Assembly (NCBI RefSeq): GCF_000518265.1
Contig: NZ_JADG01000003.1
Location: 744,001-808,000 of the forward strand
From: Actinomadura oligospora ATCC 43269
GTDB taxonomy: Bacteria; Actinomycetota; Actinomycetes; Streptosporangiales; Streptosporangiaceae
Length of the DNA: 64,000 bases
Reading direction: 5' to 3'
Shown here: in pieces, positions 52,198-60,706 of the stretch
How the letters are laid out: each line of letters opens with the position of its first letter
Numbering within the stretch: position 1 is the first letter of the stretch
Notes under the pieces: model-generated
Database searches by the model: none
What the model was told of the DNA's origin: nothing
What the model saw: the letters and a program-made list of their open reading frames with translations, nothing else
Position numbers and translations under genes: made by a program

Positions 52198-54129
52198 TCA
52201 GAGTTCGATGCGGATGGACTGGTCGCGGAGCCAGGCGTCCATGCCGAGGACGATCTCGAAGGCGCTGCGGCGTCCGGCGAAGCCGGTGCCGACGGTGGGG
52301 TCCATGGGCCGGTCGGCCATCTCCTTGAGGGAGCGGCGGTCCACCAGGGGGATGACGGGCGCGGACACGTCGGCGATGAGGTCGCGGATCTGGTCGCACA
52401 GGGCCTGTTCGTAGGCGGGGTCCTGGATGGCGGGGTAGGGGCTCTTGCGCCGGTCGGCGATGGAGTCGGGCAGCAGGTGGCGTCCGGCGGCGCGCAGCAG
52501 GCTCTTCTCGTGGCCGTCGTGGGTCTTCATCGACCAGGGCGTGCCGTAGACGTACTCGACGAGGCGGTGGTCGCAGAACGGGACGCGGACCTCCAGGCCG
52601 ACGGCCATGCTGGCGCGGTCCTTGCGGTCCAGGAGCATCGGCAGGAAGCGGGTGAGGTGGAGGTGGCAGACGCGGCGCATGCGGCGTTCGTGTTCGTCGT
52701 CGCCGGGGACGTCGGGGACTTCGGCGATGGCCTGGCGGTACTGGTCGGCGACGTAGCCGGCGACGTCGAGGGTCTGCAGGAGGCCGCGGTCGAGGGGGCC
52801 GGGGCGGTCGACGCCGAACCGCTGGGAACCTCCTTCGCGCATGCCGCGGGCGATCCAGGGGAAGGTGTCGGCGCGGACGGCGTCGTGGTCGTGGAACCAG
52901 TTGTAGCCGCCGAAGACCTCGTCGGCGGACTCGCCGGACAGGGCGACGGTGGATTTGGCGCGGATCGCGCGGAACAGCAGGTAGAGCGAGGTGTCCATGT
53001 CGCCGTTCATGGTGGGGTTGTCGAACGCGCGGACGACGGTGGCGCGCAGGTCGGGGTCGGCGAGGCGGGTGGCGTCGACGACGATGTCGGCGTGTTCGGT
53101 TCCGGCGTGCGCGACGAGTTGGTGGACGTAGGGGGTGTCGGGGGCGTCGCGGTGGGTGTCGGGGACGAACTGGTCGGCCTGTCCGACGAAGTCGACCGCG
53201 AAGGAGCGGACGGGGCCGTGCTCGGCGGCGAGGGCGGTGATGATGCTGGAGTCCAGGCCGCCTGACAGCAGGGTGCACAGGGGGACGTCCGACACCAGTT
53301 GCCGCGCGACGATGTCTTCGAGCAGGTCGCGGACGGTGGTGATGGTGGTGGGCAGGTCGTCGGTGTGCGGGGTGGCGGGTGGTTCCCAGTAGCGGCGGAT
53401 GGTGATGCCGGAGCGGCGGACGCGCAGGACGTGGCCGGGGCGTAGTTCGTGGATGTCGCGGTAGGGGGAGTTGCCGACGTCCTTGAAGAAGCCGAGGAGG
53501 CTGCGCAGGCCGTCGGCGTTGAGGACGGCGTCGGCGGCGGGGTGGGCGAGGATGGCCTTGGGTTCGGAGCCGAAGGCCAGGCCGCCGGGCAGTCGCCGCC
53601 AGTACAGGGGTTTGACGCCGAGGCGGTCGCGGACGAGGAGGAGTTCCTCGGTGCGGGTGTCCCAGACGGCGAAGGCGTACATGCCGTTGAGGTGTTCGGC
53701 GAGGCGTTCGCCCCATTGCAGGTAGGCGTGCAGGACGACCTCGGTGTCGCTGCGGGTGCGGAAGTGGTGGCCGTGGGCGGTGAGTTCGGCGCGGAGTTCG
53801 GGGAAGTTGTAGACCTCGCCGCTGTAGGTGAGGACGGCGACGGGGGCGCCGGGTGCGCCGTGGGTGGCGTGGGATCCGTCGGGGCGGTGGGTGCCGTCGG
53901 GTTCGGGGCCGGCGGGTGCGGTCATGGGCTGGCGGCCGCCCTCGATGTCGATGACGGCGAGTCGCCGGTGGCCGAGGACGGCGTGGGGTGAGGTCCACAC
54001 GCCCTGGTCGTCGGGGCCTCGGCAGGCCATGGTGGCGACCATCTCCGCCGCCGTCCTGGCCGTGTCGGCGGTGGTCTCGCCCGCGGTCAGGTCGCGGCCG
54101 AAGTCCACCCATCCGGTGATTCCGCACAT
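52198..54129 (-). CDS. asnB: Glutamine-hydrolysing asparagine synthetase
   Basis: A 643-residue amidotransferase. The ATG at 54129 is fixed by MCGITGW, since Cys2 must be N-terminal to act as the glutaminase nucleophile; GAGAGGTGG precedes it. The class II glutaminase domain (1-220) includes CRGPDDQG and RSDTEVVLHAY. The synthetase domain carries the PP-loop LLSGGLDSS near residue 288 and SGESADEVFGGYNWF. A Gly/Pro/His-rich insert near residue 80-105 makes it longer than E. coli AsnB. It should make asparagine, or another amide, from aspartate, ATP and glutamine. It is divergent from kamDE-kal and shares their palindrome, which suggests co-regulation with lysine degradation; the reason is not obvious. 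Confidence 0.88.
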   Translation of the reverse strand: MCGITGWVDFGRDLTAGETTADTARTAAEMVATMACRGPDDQGVWTSPHAVLGHRRLAVIDIEGGRQPMTAPAGPEPDGTHRPDGSHATHGAPGAPVAVLTYSGEVYNFPELRAELTAHGHHFRTRSDTEVVLHAYLQWGERLAEHLNGMYAFAVWDTRTEELLLVRDRLGVKPLYWRRLPGGLAFGSEPKAILAHPAADAVLNADGLRSLLGFFKDVGNSPYRDIHELRPGHVLRVRRSGITIRRYWEPPATPHTDDLPTTITTVRDLLEDIVARQLVSDVPLCTLLSGGLDSSIITALAAEHGPVRSFAVDFVGQADQFVPDTHRDAPDTPYVHQLVAHAGTEHADIVVDATRLADPDLRATVVRAFDNPTMNGDMDTSLYLLFRAIRAKSTVALSGESADEVFGGYNWFHDHDAVRADTFPWIARGMREGGSQRFGVDRPGPLDRGLLQTLDVAGYVADQYRQAIAEVPDVPGDDEHERRMRRVCHLHLTRFLPMLLDRKDRASMAVGLEVRVPFCDHRLVEYVYGTPWSMKTHDGHEKSLLRAAGRHLLPDSIADRRKSPYPAIQDPAYEQALCDQIRDLIADVSAPVIPLVDRRSLKEMADRPMDPTVGTGFAGRRSAFEIVLGMDAWLRDQSIRIEL

Positions 54130-54274
54130 GGTGCCCACCTCTCGTTCGGTGCGTGCGTCCCCAACTACTTAGCCGGACAAACTTGTTTCGCGCCGGTCAG
54201 GCCATGTGTTGATGCCCGGAACACTGTTTGCGGACTGACTGCAAAGAGGTTCTTGCGCGTGACATGGTGCATAC

Positions 54275-54288
54275 CGGAAGATCTTCCG
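54275..54288. promoter_or_regulatory. 14-bp perfect palindrome in the asnB-kamD divergent region
   Basis: CGGAAGATCTTCCG, preceded by ATAC, resembles GGAAGACTTCC (preceded by ATACG) in the kamA-kdd region. It is 128 bp upstream of the kamD start and 146 bp upstream of the asnB start. Confidence 0.6.
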
Positions 54289-54383
54289 TAGAGAACGCGT
54301 CAATGAGGACGATTGTTCGTCGCGGCCCGTCCGGTATGCCCGAAGTCGGACAGTGGGCGGGCGCGGCGGAGAAGGGAACGGCG

Positions 54384-54419
54384 ATGCCGACCGACCTGCC
54401 GAGGGAGACACCCCGGTGA
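54384..54419 (+). CDS. 11-residue leader ORF coupled to kamD
   Basis: ATG at 54384 follows GAAGGGAACG and reads MPTDLPRETPR, ending in a TGA at 54417-54419 that overlaps the kamD GTG as GTGA. The GAGGGAG ribosome site of kamD lies inside it. It may be a translational-coupling leader. Confidence 0.4.
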   Translation: MPTDLPRETPR

Positions 54420-56023
54420 CCGGCCCGAACACGCGCGGCAAGCTCGACCTGGACCCGGAGGTCGTCCGCAAGGCGCGGAACCTGGCCGCCCGGGCCGCCG
54501 AACCCGTCATCCAGATGGCTCGTACCCACACCACGGTGTCGGTCGAACGCGCTTTGCTGCGTCTTTCCGGTCTTTCCGGCGCCGATGCCGACGGACGACC
54601 CTGGGCCAACCACCTGGTCGACACCGTCCAGGCGCAGGTCGGACTCGAGCACGGCGTCGCCCTGCCGGTCTGGGACGCCCTGGCGCGCGGCGGCCACGGC
54701 TCCCTCGCCGACCTCGCCGCCGCGGCCGCCGCCGGACGGGTCGACTTCCGCCTGCCCACCGGGTCCGACGCCCGCACCGCCGAGAGGGCCGCCCGGCGCG
54801 CCGCCCGCGGCGGCATGGACCGCATCGACCGGCGCCGCGCCGAACGCGACCGGATGCTCGACCAGGTCGGCGACCCGCCCCAGCCGTGGATCTACCTCAT
54901 CGTCGCCACCGGCGACATCTACGAGGACATCCCCCAGGCGCAGGCCGCCGCCCGTGAGGGCGCCGACGTCGTCGCGGTGATCCGCTCCACCGGGCAGTCG
55001 CTGCTGGACTTCGTCCCCGAGGGCGCCACCCGCGAGGGCTACGCCGGGACCTACGCCACGCAGGAGAACTTCCGGCTCATGCGCTCGGCGCTCGACGACG
55101 TGTCGCGCGAGCTCGGCCGGTACGTGCGGCTGACGAACTACGCCTCCGGGCTGTGCATGCCCGAGATCGCGACCCTGGCCGGGCTCGAACGCCTCGACAT
55201 GATGCTGAACGACTGCATGTACGGCATCATCTTCCGCGACATCAACCCCCGCCGGACGTTCATCGACCAGCGGTTCTCCCGACAGATCCACGCCCGCGCC
55301 GGCATCGTCATCAACACCGGCGAGGACAACTACCTCACCACCGCCGACGCCGTCGACGCCGCGCACACCGTGATCGTGTCGCAGCTGCTGAACGAGCGGT
55401 TCGGGCACGAGGCGGGCCTGTCGGACGCCCAGCTCGGCCTCGGCCACGCCTTCGAGATCAACCCGAAGATCCCCGAGTCGTTCCGGCTGGAACTCGCGCA
55501 CGCCCAGCTGGTCCGGGAGCTGTTCCCCGACGCGCCGCTGAAGTACATGCCGCCGACCAAGCACATGACCGGCAACATCTTCGCCGGGTACCTGCTGGAC
55601 GCGTTCTTCAACCTCGCGGGCGTGATGACCGGCCAGTCGATCATCCTCATCGGGATGATGACCGAGGGCATCCACACCCCCTGGCTGTCGGACCGCGACC
55701 TGGCCCTGGAGAACGTCCGCTACGTCCGCGACGCGGCCGGCGGCCTCGCCGAGGACTTCGTGCCCCGCCCGGACGGGTTCATCGGCGAACGCGCGCGCCG
55801 CGTCCTGTCGGAGTCCATCGACCTGCTCGACAAGGTCGACAAGGACGGCCTGCTCACCGCCATCGCCGAGGGCACCTTCGGCGTCACCCGCCGCCCGCCG
55901 GACGCCGGCAAGGGCCTGGAGGGCGTCGTCGAACGCGCCGACGGGTACCTCAACCCCGCCATCGACATCCTCGACAACGAGGACCCGCACGCCGCGTCCG
56001 CACCGCAGGAGGTGACCGCATGA
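54416..56023 (+). CDS. kamD: Lysine 5,6-aminomutase, alpha subunit
   Basis: A 535-residue large subunit of the adenosylcobalamin- and PLP-dependent enzyme that moves the terminal amino group of beta-lysine (or D-lysine) to C5. The sequence is full-length and strongly family-like: ARTHTTVSVERALLRLSGL near residues 39-57, PWIYLIVATGDIYEDIPQAQ, IRSTGQSLLDFVPEG, and the catalytic-barrel phrases NYASGLCMPEIA and MNDCMYGII-like. The GTG at 54416 has GAGGGAG 8 nt upstream and overlaps the stop of a short leader ORF. No cobalamin riboswitch was recognised upstream. It overlaps kamE by 4 nt (ATGA) and belongs with kamA and kdd to one pathway. Confidence 0.94.
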   Translation: MTGPNTRGKLDLDPEVVRKARNLAARAAEPVIQMARTHTTVSVERALLRLSGLSGADADGRPWANHLVDTVQAQVGLEHGVALPVWDALARGGHGSLADLAAAAAAGRVDFRLPTGSDARTAERAARRAARGGMDRIDRRRAERDRMLDQVGDPPQPWIYLIVATGDIYEDIPQAQAAAREGADVVAVIRSTGQSLLDFVPEGATREGYAGTYATQENFRLMRSALDDVSRELGRYVRLTNYASGLCMPEIATLAGLERLDMMLNDCMYGIIFRDINPRRTFIDQRFSRQIHARAGIVINTGEDNYLTTADAVDAAHTVIVSQLLNERFGHEAGLSDAQLGLGHAFEINPKIPESFRLELAHAQLVRELFPDAPLKYMPPTKHMTGNIFAGYLLDAFFNLAGVMTGQSIILIGMMTEGIHTPWLSDRDLALENVRYVRDAAGGLAEDFVPRPDGFIGERARRVLSESIDLLDKVDKDGLLTAIAEGTFGVTRRPPDAGKGLEGVVERADGYLNPAIDILDNEDPHAASAPQEVTA

Positions 56024-56868
56024 CCATCGACCCCACCGCCGCGACGGGCTCAGCCACGGGCACCGACACCCAGGCGCCGGCCGAGCCCGCCGACACCCGG
56101 CAGGTCATCCGCCCCTACGGCGACACCACCGGCGACGGCCTGGTCCAGATGTCGTTCACCCTGCCCGTCCCCGCGGGGCCGCGCGCCGACGCCGCCGCCC
56201 TGCAGCTGGCCGGGAAGATGGGCCTGGAACCGGCCAGCGTCGTCCACGCCAAGCCGATGGGTCCCGACTTCACCTTCTTCATCGTCTACGGCCGCACCAA
56301 CCACCTGATCGACTACGCCTCCATCCCCGTCCCCGAGGGACGCGAGTACCCGCTGCTGTCGGCGCCCGAGATCAACCAGGCGATCCGCTCGGGCCTCGGC
56401 CGCCGCCTGGTCGTCGTCGGCGCCTGCATCGGCACCGACGCCCACACCGTCGGGATCGACGCGATCCTCAACGTCAAGGGCTTCGCGGGGGAGAAGGGCC
56501 TGGAGTACTACCGCGAGATCCAGGTGATCAACATGGGTGCGCAGGTGACCGTGGAGGAACTGGTCGCCCGCGCCAAGGACGCCGACGCCGACGCCGTCCT
56601 GGTCTCCCAGGTCGTCACCCAGCGCAACGCCCACCTGCACAACACCAAGCAGATGGCCGCCGCGTTCCACGCCGAGTACCCCACGGCCGTCGCCGCGGGC
56701 ATCGGCCGCCCGCTGCTGGTCGTCGGCGGCCCCCGCTTCGACACCGTCACCCCGTCCGATCTGGGCGTGGACCGCATCTTCGGCAAGGGCACCACGCCCT
56801 CGGAGGTCGCGTCCTTCCTCGTCCACGCCCTGCTGCCCGGCGCGACCGGCACCGAGGAGACCCCATGA
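56020..56868 (+). CDS. kamE: Lysine 5,6-aminomutase, beta subunit
   Basis: A 282-residue small subunit that binds adenosylcobalamin and PLP. DAHTVG (Asp140, His142, Gly145) is the DxHxxG base-off cobalamin motif, and Lys153 in NVKGFAG is the expected PLP Schiff-base lysine. VLVSQVVTQRNAHLHNTKQM and PLLVVGGPRFD complete the Rossmann-like cobalamin domain. The first ~25 residues are Thr/Ala-rich and probably flexible. The start overlaps the kamD stop (ATGA) and has AGGAGGTG at ideal spacing, so subunits are made in step. The stop overlaps the next gene in the same way. Confidence 0.95.
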   Translation: MTIDPTAATGSATGTDTQAPAEPADTRQVIRPYGDTTGDGLVQMSFTLPVPAGPRADAAALQLAGKMGLEPASVVHAKPMGPDFTFFIVYGRTNHLIDYASIPVPEGREYPLLSAPEINQAIRSGLGRRLVVVGACIGTDAHTVGIDAILNVKGFAGEKGLEYYREIQVINMGAQVTVEELVARAKDADADAVLVSQVVTQRNAHLHNTKQMAAAFHAEYPTAVAAGIGRPLLVVGGPRFDTVTPSDLGVDRIFGKGTTPSEVASFLVHALLPGATGTEETP

Positions 56869-57299
56869 CCGACGCCCCCACCCCCGCCGCCGCGCCCGCC
56901 GGGTCGGCCGCGTCCGGGGAGGACCCGCGGCTCGGGCTGACCGTCGTCCACCGCCGCTACGTCCCCTACTCCCACGCCCACTACGCCGGGAACCTGGTGG
57001 ACGGCGCCTACGTCCTCGGCCTGTTCGGGGACGTCGCGACCGAGGTGTGCATCCGCACCGACGGCGACGAGGGCCTGTTCGCGTCCTACGCCGACGTGCA
57101 GTTCCGCGCCCCGCTGCGCGCCGGGGACGTGGTGGAGGCCGTCGCCGAGGTCACCCGCGTCGGCCGCCGCAGCCGCACCCTGGCCCTCACCGCCCGGGTG
57201 ATCTGCCGGGGCCGCCCCGACAAGGGCGAGTCGGCCGCCGAGGTCCTCGACGAGCCGATCACGGTCGTCACCGCCACCGGCACCGTCGTCGTCCCCTGA
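56865..57299 (+). CDS. kal: 3-aminobutyryl-CoA aminolyase (hotdog fold)
   Basis: A 144-residue single hotdog-domain protein. After a Pro/Ala-rich start of about 25 residues, LTVVHRRYVPYSHAHYAGNL and VDGAYVLGLFGDVATEV form the first part of the fold, followed by DVQFRAPLRAGDVVEAVAEV. The family removes ammonia from 3-aminobutyryl-CoA to give crotonyl-CoA in lysine degradation. The assignment relies on the fold plus the ATGA overlap with kamE, the usual neighbourhood of kal. It is the last gene of the operon. The thiolase-like cleavage enzyme that makes its substrate (kce) is absent from this window. Confidence 0.83.
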   Translation: MTDAPTPAAAPAGSAASGEDPRLGLTVVHRRYVPYSHAHYAGNLVDGAYVLGLFGDVATEVCIRTDGDEGLFASYADVQFRAPLRAGDVVEAVAEVTRVGRRSRTLALTARVICRGRPDKGESAAEVLDEPITVVTATGTVVVP

Positions 57300-57440
57300 A
57301 CCGTGCGCTGAACCGTGCCCAGACGCTCGGCCCGGGTCGTGCCCTGACCGGGCCGCCGGGCAGGCGCCCTGGCGGGCCCGCCGCAGGCATGCCCTCCGGA
57401 CGGCCCGAAACCCCGACCCGCGCCTGACCAGCACCGGCCC

Positions 57441-57470
57441 GGCCCGTCCCGCGCGACCGCCGGACGGGCC
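57441..57470 (+). terminator. Hairpin downstream of the kamD-kamE-kal operon
   Basis: GGCCCGTCC pairs perfectly with GGACGGGCC around a 12-nt loop, about 140 nt past the kal stop and directly before a promoter. Confidence 0.55.
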
Positions 57471-57482
57471 CGCCGGAGGCGG

Positions 57483-57510
57483 TTGACAAGGTCGCGGAAC
57501 TGGGTAACTT
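57483..57510 (+). promoter_or_regulatory. Sigma-70-type promoter, probably for lnt-ppm
   Basis: A consensus TTGACA is followed by a 16-nt spacer and TAACTT, which fits the TAnnnT pattern of actinobacterial -10 boxes. It starts 12 bp after the kam operon hairpin and points toward lnt. Confidence 0.65.
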
Positions 57511-57922
57511 TGCTCGAGTCCAGCACGGGACTCACCGATCGGCCGCCCCGGGCGCGCACCGGCCGCCGCGCCACGGCGGGCCGCGAGAACACCGCCGCCC
57601 CGTCCGAACCAGGCACGGCACCAGGCGCCGTCCGGAGCGGAGCCGCCCGATCGAGCGGGGGTTGGACCCGGGAAGGGCCCCGACATCCAGTAGAAAACGG
57701 TGTACCTCCCCTACCGCCTGTGGGGGTGGCTCCGGCCCGACGGATGACCGGGGCCCTCTTCCGTGCCCGCACGCCGCCGGGCGGGTACCAATCCGGCAGA
57801 ACCCCCGCGACTGGACGGCCGCCGCGCGCCGGTCCCGCGCCGCCCGGTCGTGTCAGGGCCGTCGAACCGGTAGCGTTCGGCCGGTCCAGTACGGACGCCG
57901 ACACATCGGACAAGGAGCCGCG

Positions 57923-59839
57923 GTGGCGCACGACATCCTCCCGGAACGGCAGCCGGGGCCCGGCGCGGGCGACGAGCCCGCCGGGTCCGACGGCGCCCGT
58001 CCGGACGCGGGCACGGCCACCGCCGCCACCGACGTCGCCGAAGCACCGGCCGCGACCACGGTCGAAACGCCGGAAGCGCCCGAAACGCCTGGCACGGGTG
58101 GTGTGGACGCCGCCGAACAGGCCGACGCCGCCGCTGAGAAGACCGCTGAGGCCCCCGGGGGACGCTGGGCGGGCATCAGGCGCGGCGGACGCGCCGGATG
58201 GCGCCGCCACGCCGTCACCGTCGTCGCCGGGCTGCTGCTGTGGCTGGCGTTCCCGCCCGTGGACCTGCCCTACCTGGCGTTCCCCGCGATCGCGCTGCTC
58301 ACCCTGGCCTGGCGCGGCGTCGCGCCGCGCACCGCCGCCTGGCTCGGGTTCGTCGGCGGCGCGGTGTTCTTCCTGCCCGTCCTGGAGGGCATCCACAAGG
58401 TCGGCTGGGACGGCTGGGTGGGGCTGAGCCTGGTCCAGGCGCTCTACTTCGTCCCGCTGGCCGCCGGGACCGCCGTGGTCACCCGGCTGCCCGCCTGGCC
58501 GCTGTGGACAGCCGCCGCCTGGGTCGCCGAGGAGGCCCTGCGCGGCCGCCAGCCGTTCGGCGGGTTCCCCTGGGCGCGGCTGGCGTTCAGCCAGACCGCC
58601 ACGCCCCTCACCCCCTACGCCTCGCTCGGCGGCGCGCCCCTGGTCACCTTCCTCACCGCCCTGGTCGGCGGCCTGCTCGCCTACGCCGCCGTCACCGCCT
58701 GGCGCGTCCGCAAACGCGACACCGCTCCGCCCGCGGCCATGCCGGCCGCCGTGCGCGGGCCGGTCCTGGGCGCCGGGATCGCCGTGGCGCTGGCGGCGCT
58801 GATCGTCGGCGGCGGCCTGGCCATCCCCACGCCCACCTCCGGACGGCCCGTGACCGTCGCGGTCGTCCAGGGGAACGTGCCCCGCCTCGGCCTGGACTTC
58901 CTCGGGCAGCGCCGCGCCGTCCTGGACAACCACGTCCGCGAGACCCGCAAGCTCGCCGCCGACATCCGCGCAGGGAAGGTCGCCCGCCCGCAGCTGGTCA
59001 TCTGGCCCGAGAACGCCAGCGACCTCGACCCCTTCACCGAGCCGGACGCCTTCCAGGCCATCGACGGCGCCGTCCGCGACGTGGGCGTGCCCGTCCTGGT
59101 CGGCGCCCTGGTCGACACCCCCGACGGGACCAGGGTCGAGAACCGCGGCATCGTGTGGGACCCGCGGGAGGGCCCCGGGAACTACTACGTCAAGCGGCAC
59201 CCCGTCCCGTTCGGCGAGTACCTGCCGTTCCGCGACGTCCTCACCAAGCTGATCACCCGCTTCCAGCGCATCTCCCGCGACTTCGTCAAGGGCGACCGCA
59301 GCGGCGTCATGAAGCTCGGCCCGATCACGATCGGCGACGTCATCTGCTTCGAGGTCGCCTACGACAAGGAGACCCGCGACTCCGCGCCCGGCGACGTCAT
59401 GGTCGTCCAGACCAACAACGCCACCTACGGCCGGACCAGCCTCCCGCCGCAGCAGATCGCGATGTCGCGGCTGCGCGCCGTCGAGCACGGCCGGACGGTC
59501 CTGGTCGCGGCGACGAGCGGGATCAGCGCGATCATCGCCCCCGACGGCCGTATGATCGCCCGGTCGCGGGAGTTCGTCCCGGCCGTCCAGGTCGCCACGG
59601 TCCCCGCGCGCACATCGCGTACGATGGCGGACCGTCTGGGCGCGCTCCCCGAGTGGGCCCTCACCATCGCGGCCCTGGGGGCGGTCGCGGCCGCGCTCGG
59701 CCTGGCGCGCCGCCGCCGCACCACCATCGTGCCGCTCCCGCAGGGCCCCACGAACGGGGACGTTCTGCGGGACACTGAGCGGAACACCGAGCGGGCAGGC
59801 GTGCGGGAGGCCGCACGCACCGACGACGAGGAGAACTGA
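57923..59839 (+). CDS. lnt: Apolipoprotein N-acyltransferase
   Basis: A 638-residue membrane enzyme that N-acylates the N-terminal Cys of lipoproteins. About 85 Ala/Thr/Glu/Pro-rich residues precede a bundle of hydrophobic helices starting near VTVVAGLLLWLAFPPVDLPY. The periplasmic nitrilase-like domain keeps the catalytic triad: Glu363 (IWPENAS), Lys424 (YYVKRHPVPFGEY) and Cys475 (DVICFEVAYD). The GTG at 57923 was chosen because AAGGAG lies 5 nt upstream; the frame is open further but reads as non-coding. A C-terminal helix precedes a charged tail. It is 5 nt from ppm, an arrangement that is fused into one protein in mycobacterial Ppm1. Confidence 0.92.
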   Translation: MAHDILPERQPGPGAGDEPAGSDGARPDAGTATAATDVAEAPAATTVETPEAPETPGTGGVDAAEQADAAAEKTAEAPGGRWAGIRRGGRAGWRRHAVTVVAGLLLWLAFPPVDLPYLAFPAIALLTLAWRGVAPRTAAWLGFVGGAVFFLPVLEGIHKVGWDGWVGLSLVQALYFVPLAAGTAVVTRLPAWPLWTAAAWVAEEALRGRQPFGGFPWARLAFSQTATPLTPYASLGGAPLVTFLTALVGGLLAYAAVTAWRVRKRDTAPPAAMPAAVRGPVLGAGIAVALAALIVGGGLAIPTPTSGRPVTVAVVQGNVPRLGLDFLGQRRAVLDNHVRETRKLAADIRAGKVARPQLVIWPENASDLDPFTEPDAFQAIDGAVRDVGVPVLVGALVDTPDGTRVENRGIVWDPREGPGNYYVKRHPVPFGEYLPFRDVLTKLITRFQRISRDFVKGDRSGVMKLGPITIGDVICFEVAYDKETRDSAPGDVMVVQTNNATYGRTSLPPQQIAMSRLRAVEHGRTVLVAATSGISAIIAPDGRMIARSREFVPAVQVATVPARTSRTMADRLGALPEWALTIAALGAVAAALGLARRRRTTIVPLPQGPTNGDVLRDTERNTERAGVREAARTDDEEN

Positions 59840-59844
59840 CGCCG

Positions 59845-60591
59845 ATGGACATCCCAGCCGACCTGGGCCGGGTCCTTGTGATCATCCCGACCTACAACGA
59901 GCGGGACAACATCGAGCGGATCGTCGGCCGCGTCCGGGCCGCAGCGCCCGGCGTGGACGTCCTCGTCGCCGACGACAACAGCCCGGACGGCACCGGGAAG
60001 ATCGCCGACGACCTCGCCGACGACGACGACCACGTCAAGGTCCTGCACCGCAAGGGCAAGGAGGGCCTCGGCGCCGCCTACATCGCCGGGTTCCGCTGGG
60101 CCGCCGAGCACGGCTACGACGTCATGGTCGAGATGGACGCCGACGGCTCCCACCAGCCCGAGGAACTGCCCCGCCTGCTCACCGCCCTGCAGGACGCCGA
60201 CCTGGTCCTCGGCGCCCGCTACATCCCCGGCGGCCGCACCGAGAACTGGCCCCTGAGCCGCCAGTTCATCTCCCGCGGCGGCAACGTGTTCGTCCGCGTG
60301 ATGCTCGGCCTGCCGCTGCGCGACGCCACCGGCGGCTACCGCGCCTTCCGCGCCGCGACCCTGCAGAAGATCGGCCTGGACGGTGTCGACTCGCGCGGCT
60401 ACTGCTTCCAGATCGACCTGGCCCGCCGCTCCCTCAAGCAGGGACTGCGCGTCGTCGAGGTCCCGATCACCTTCGTCGAGCGCGTCCACGGCACCAGCAA
60501 GATGAGCCGCGACATCATGATCGAGGCGATGGTCCGCGTCACCCAGTGGGGCGTCGCCGACCGCGTCGCCCGCCTCCGCGCCCCCCACTGA
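59845..60591 (+). CDS. ppm: Polyprenol-phosphate mannosyltransferase (GT2)
   Basis: A 248-residue family 2 glycosyltransferase without membrane helices. It should transfer mannose from GDP-mannose to polyprenol phosphate at the cytoplasmic face, supplying donors for lipoglycans and protein mannosylation. The fold starts at LVIIPTYNERDNIERIV (10-26), with VLVADDNSPDGTG (about 39-51) and the metal site VEMDADGSHQPEELPRLL (about 93-110). HGTSKMSRDIM near the C-terminus is typical of the DPM1/Ppm group. It is 5 nt after lnt; GAGGAG of the lnt end serves as its ribosome site. Confidence 0.92.
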   Translation: MDIPADLGRVLVIIPTYNERDNIERIVGRVRAAAPGVDVLVADDNSPDGTGKIADDLADDDDHVKVLHRKGKEGLGAAYIAGFRWAAEHGYDVMVEMDADGSHQPEELPRLLTALQDADLVLGARYIPGGRTENWPLSRQFISRGGNVFVRVMLGLPLRDATGGYRAFRAATLQKIGLDGVDSRGYCFQIDLARRSLKQGLRVVEVPITFVERVHGTSKMSRDIMIEAMVRVTQWGVADRVARLRAPH

Positions 60592-60706
60592 CGCGCCCCG
60601 GACCGGCCGCCTCGGGAACCTGGGGGCGGCGGTGGGGAAACGTTCGGGTGGGCGGCGGCGTTGTAGACGGTGAAACGGTTCGTCCACCCGAAACGAAGAT
60701 GGAGCC

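Larger units (their letters stand above)
57300..57922. other. Gene-free region between kal and lnt
   Basis: It holds a terminator-like hairpin and a promoter listed separately. The stretch 57,520-57,910 reads open in several frames, but codon composition is that of non-coding high-GC DNA and no protein is recognisable. It would form a ~400-nt leader for lnt. Confidence 0.6.

Noticed and set aside
54130..54415. Cobalamin riboswitch before the B12-dependent kamDE genes
   Set aside because: No B12-box-like sequence or matching stem arrangement could be seen in the 286-bp leader region. A covariance-model search would settle it.
46769..57299. Idea that the lysine aminomutases make a beta-amino acid starter for a macrolactam PKS
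   Set aside because: The PKS begins with a KSQ decarboxylating module, and there is no beta-amino-acyl ligase or aminoacyl-carrier gene nearby. kdd and kal indicate degradation instead.
57086..59488. An 800-codon minus-strand frame opposite lnt
   Set aside because: Translation is repetitive Gly/Asp/Val/Arg and overlaps the well-supported kal and lnt genes in antisense.
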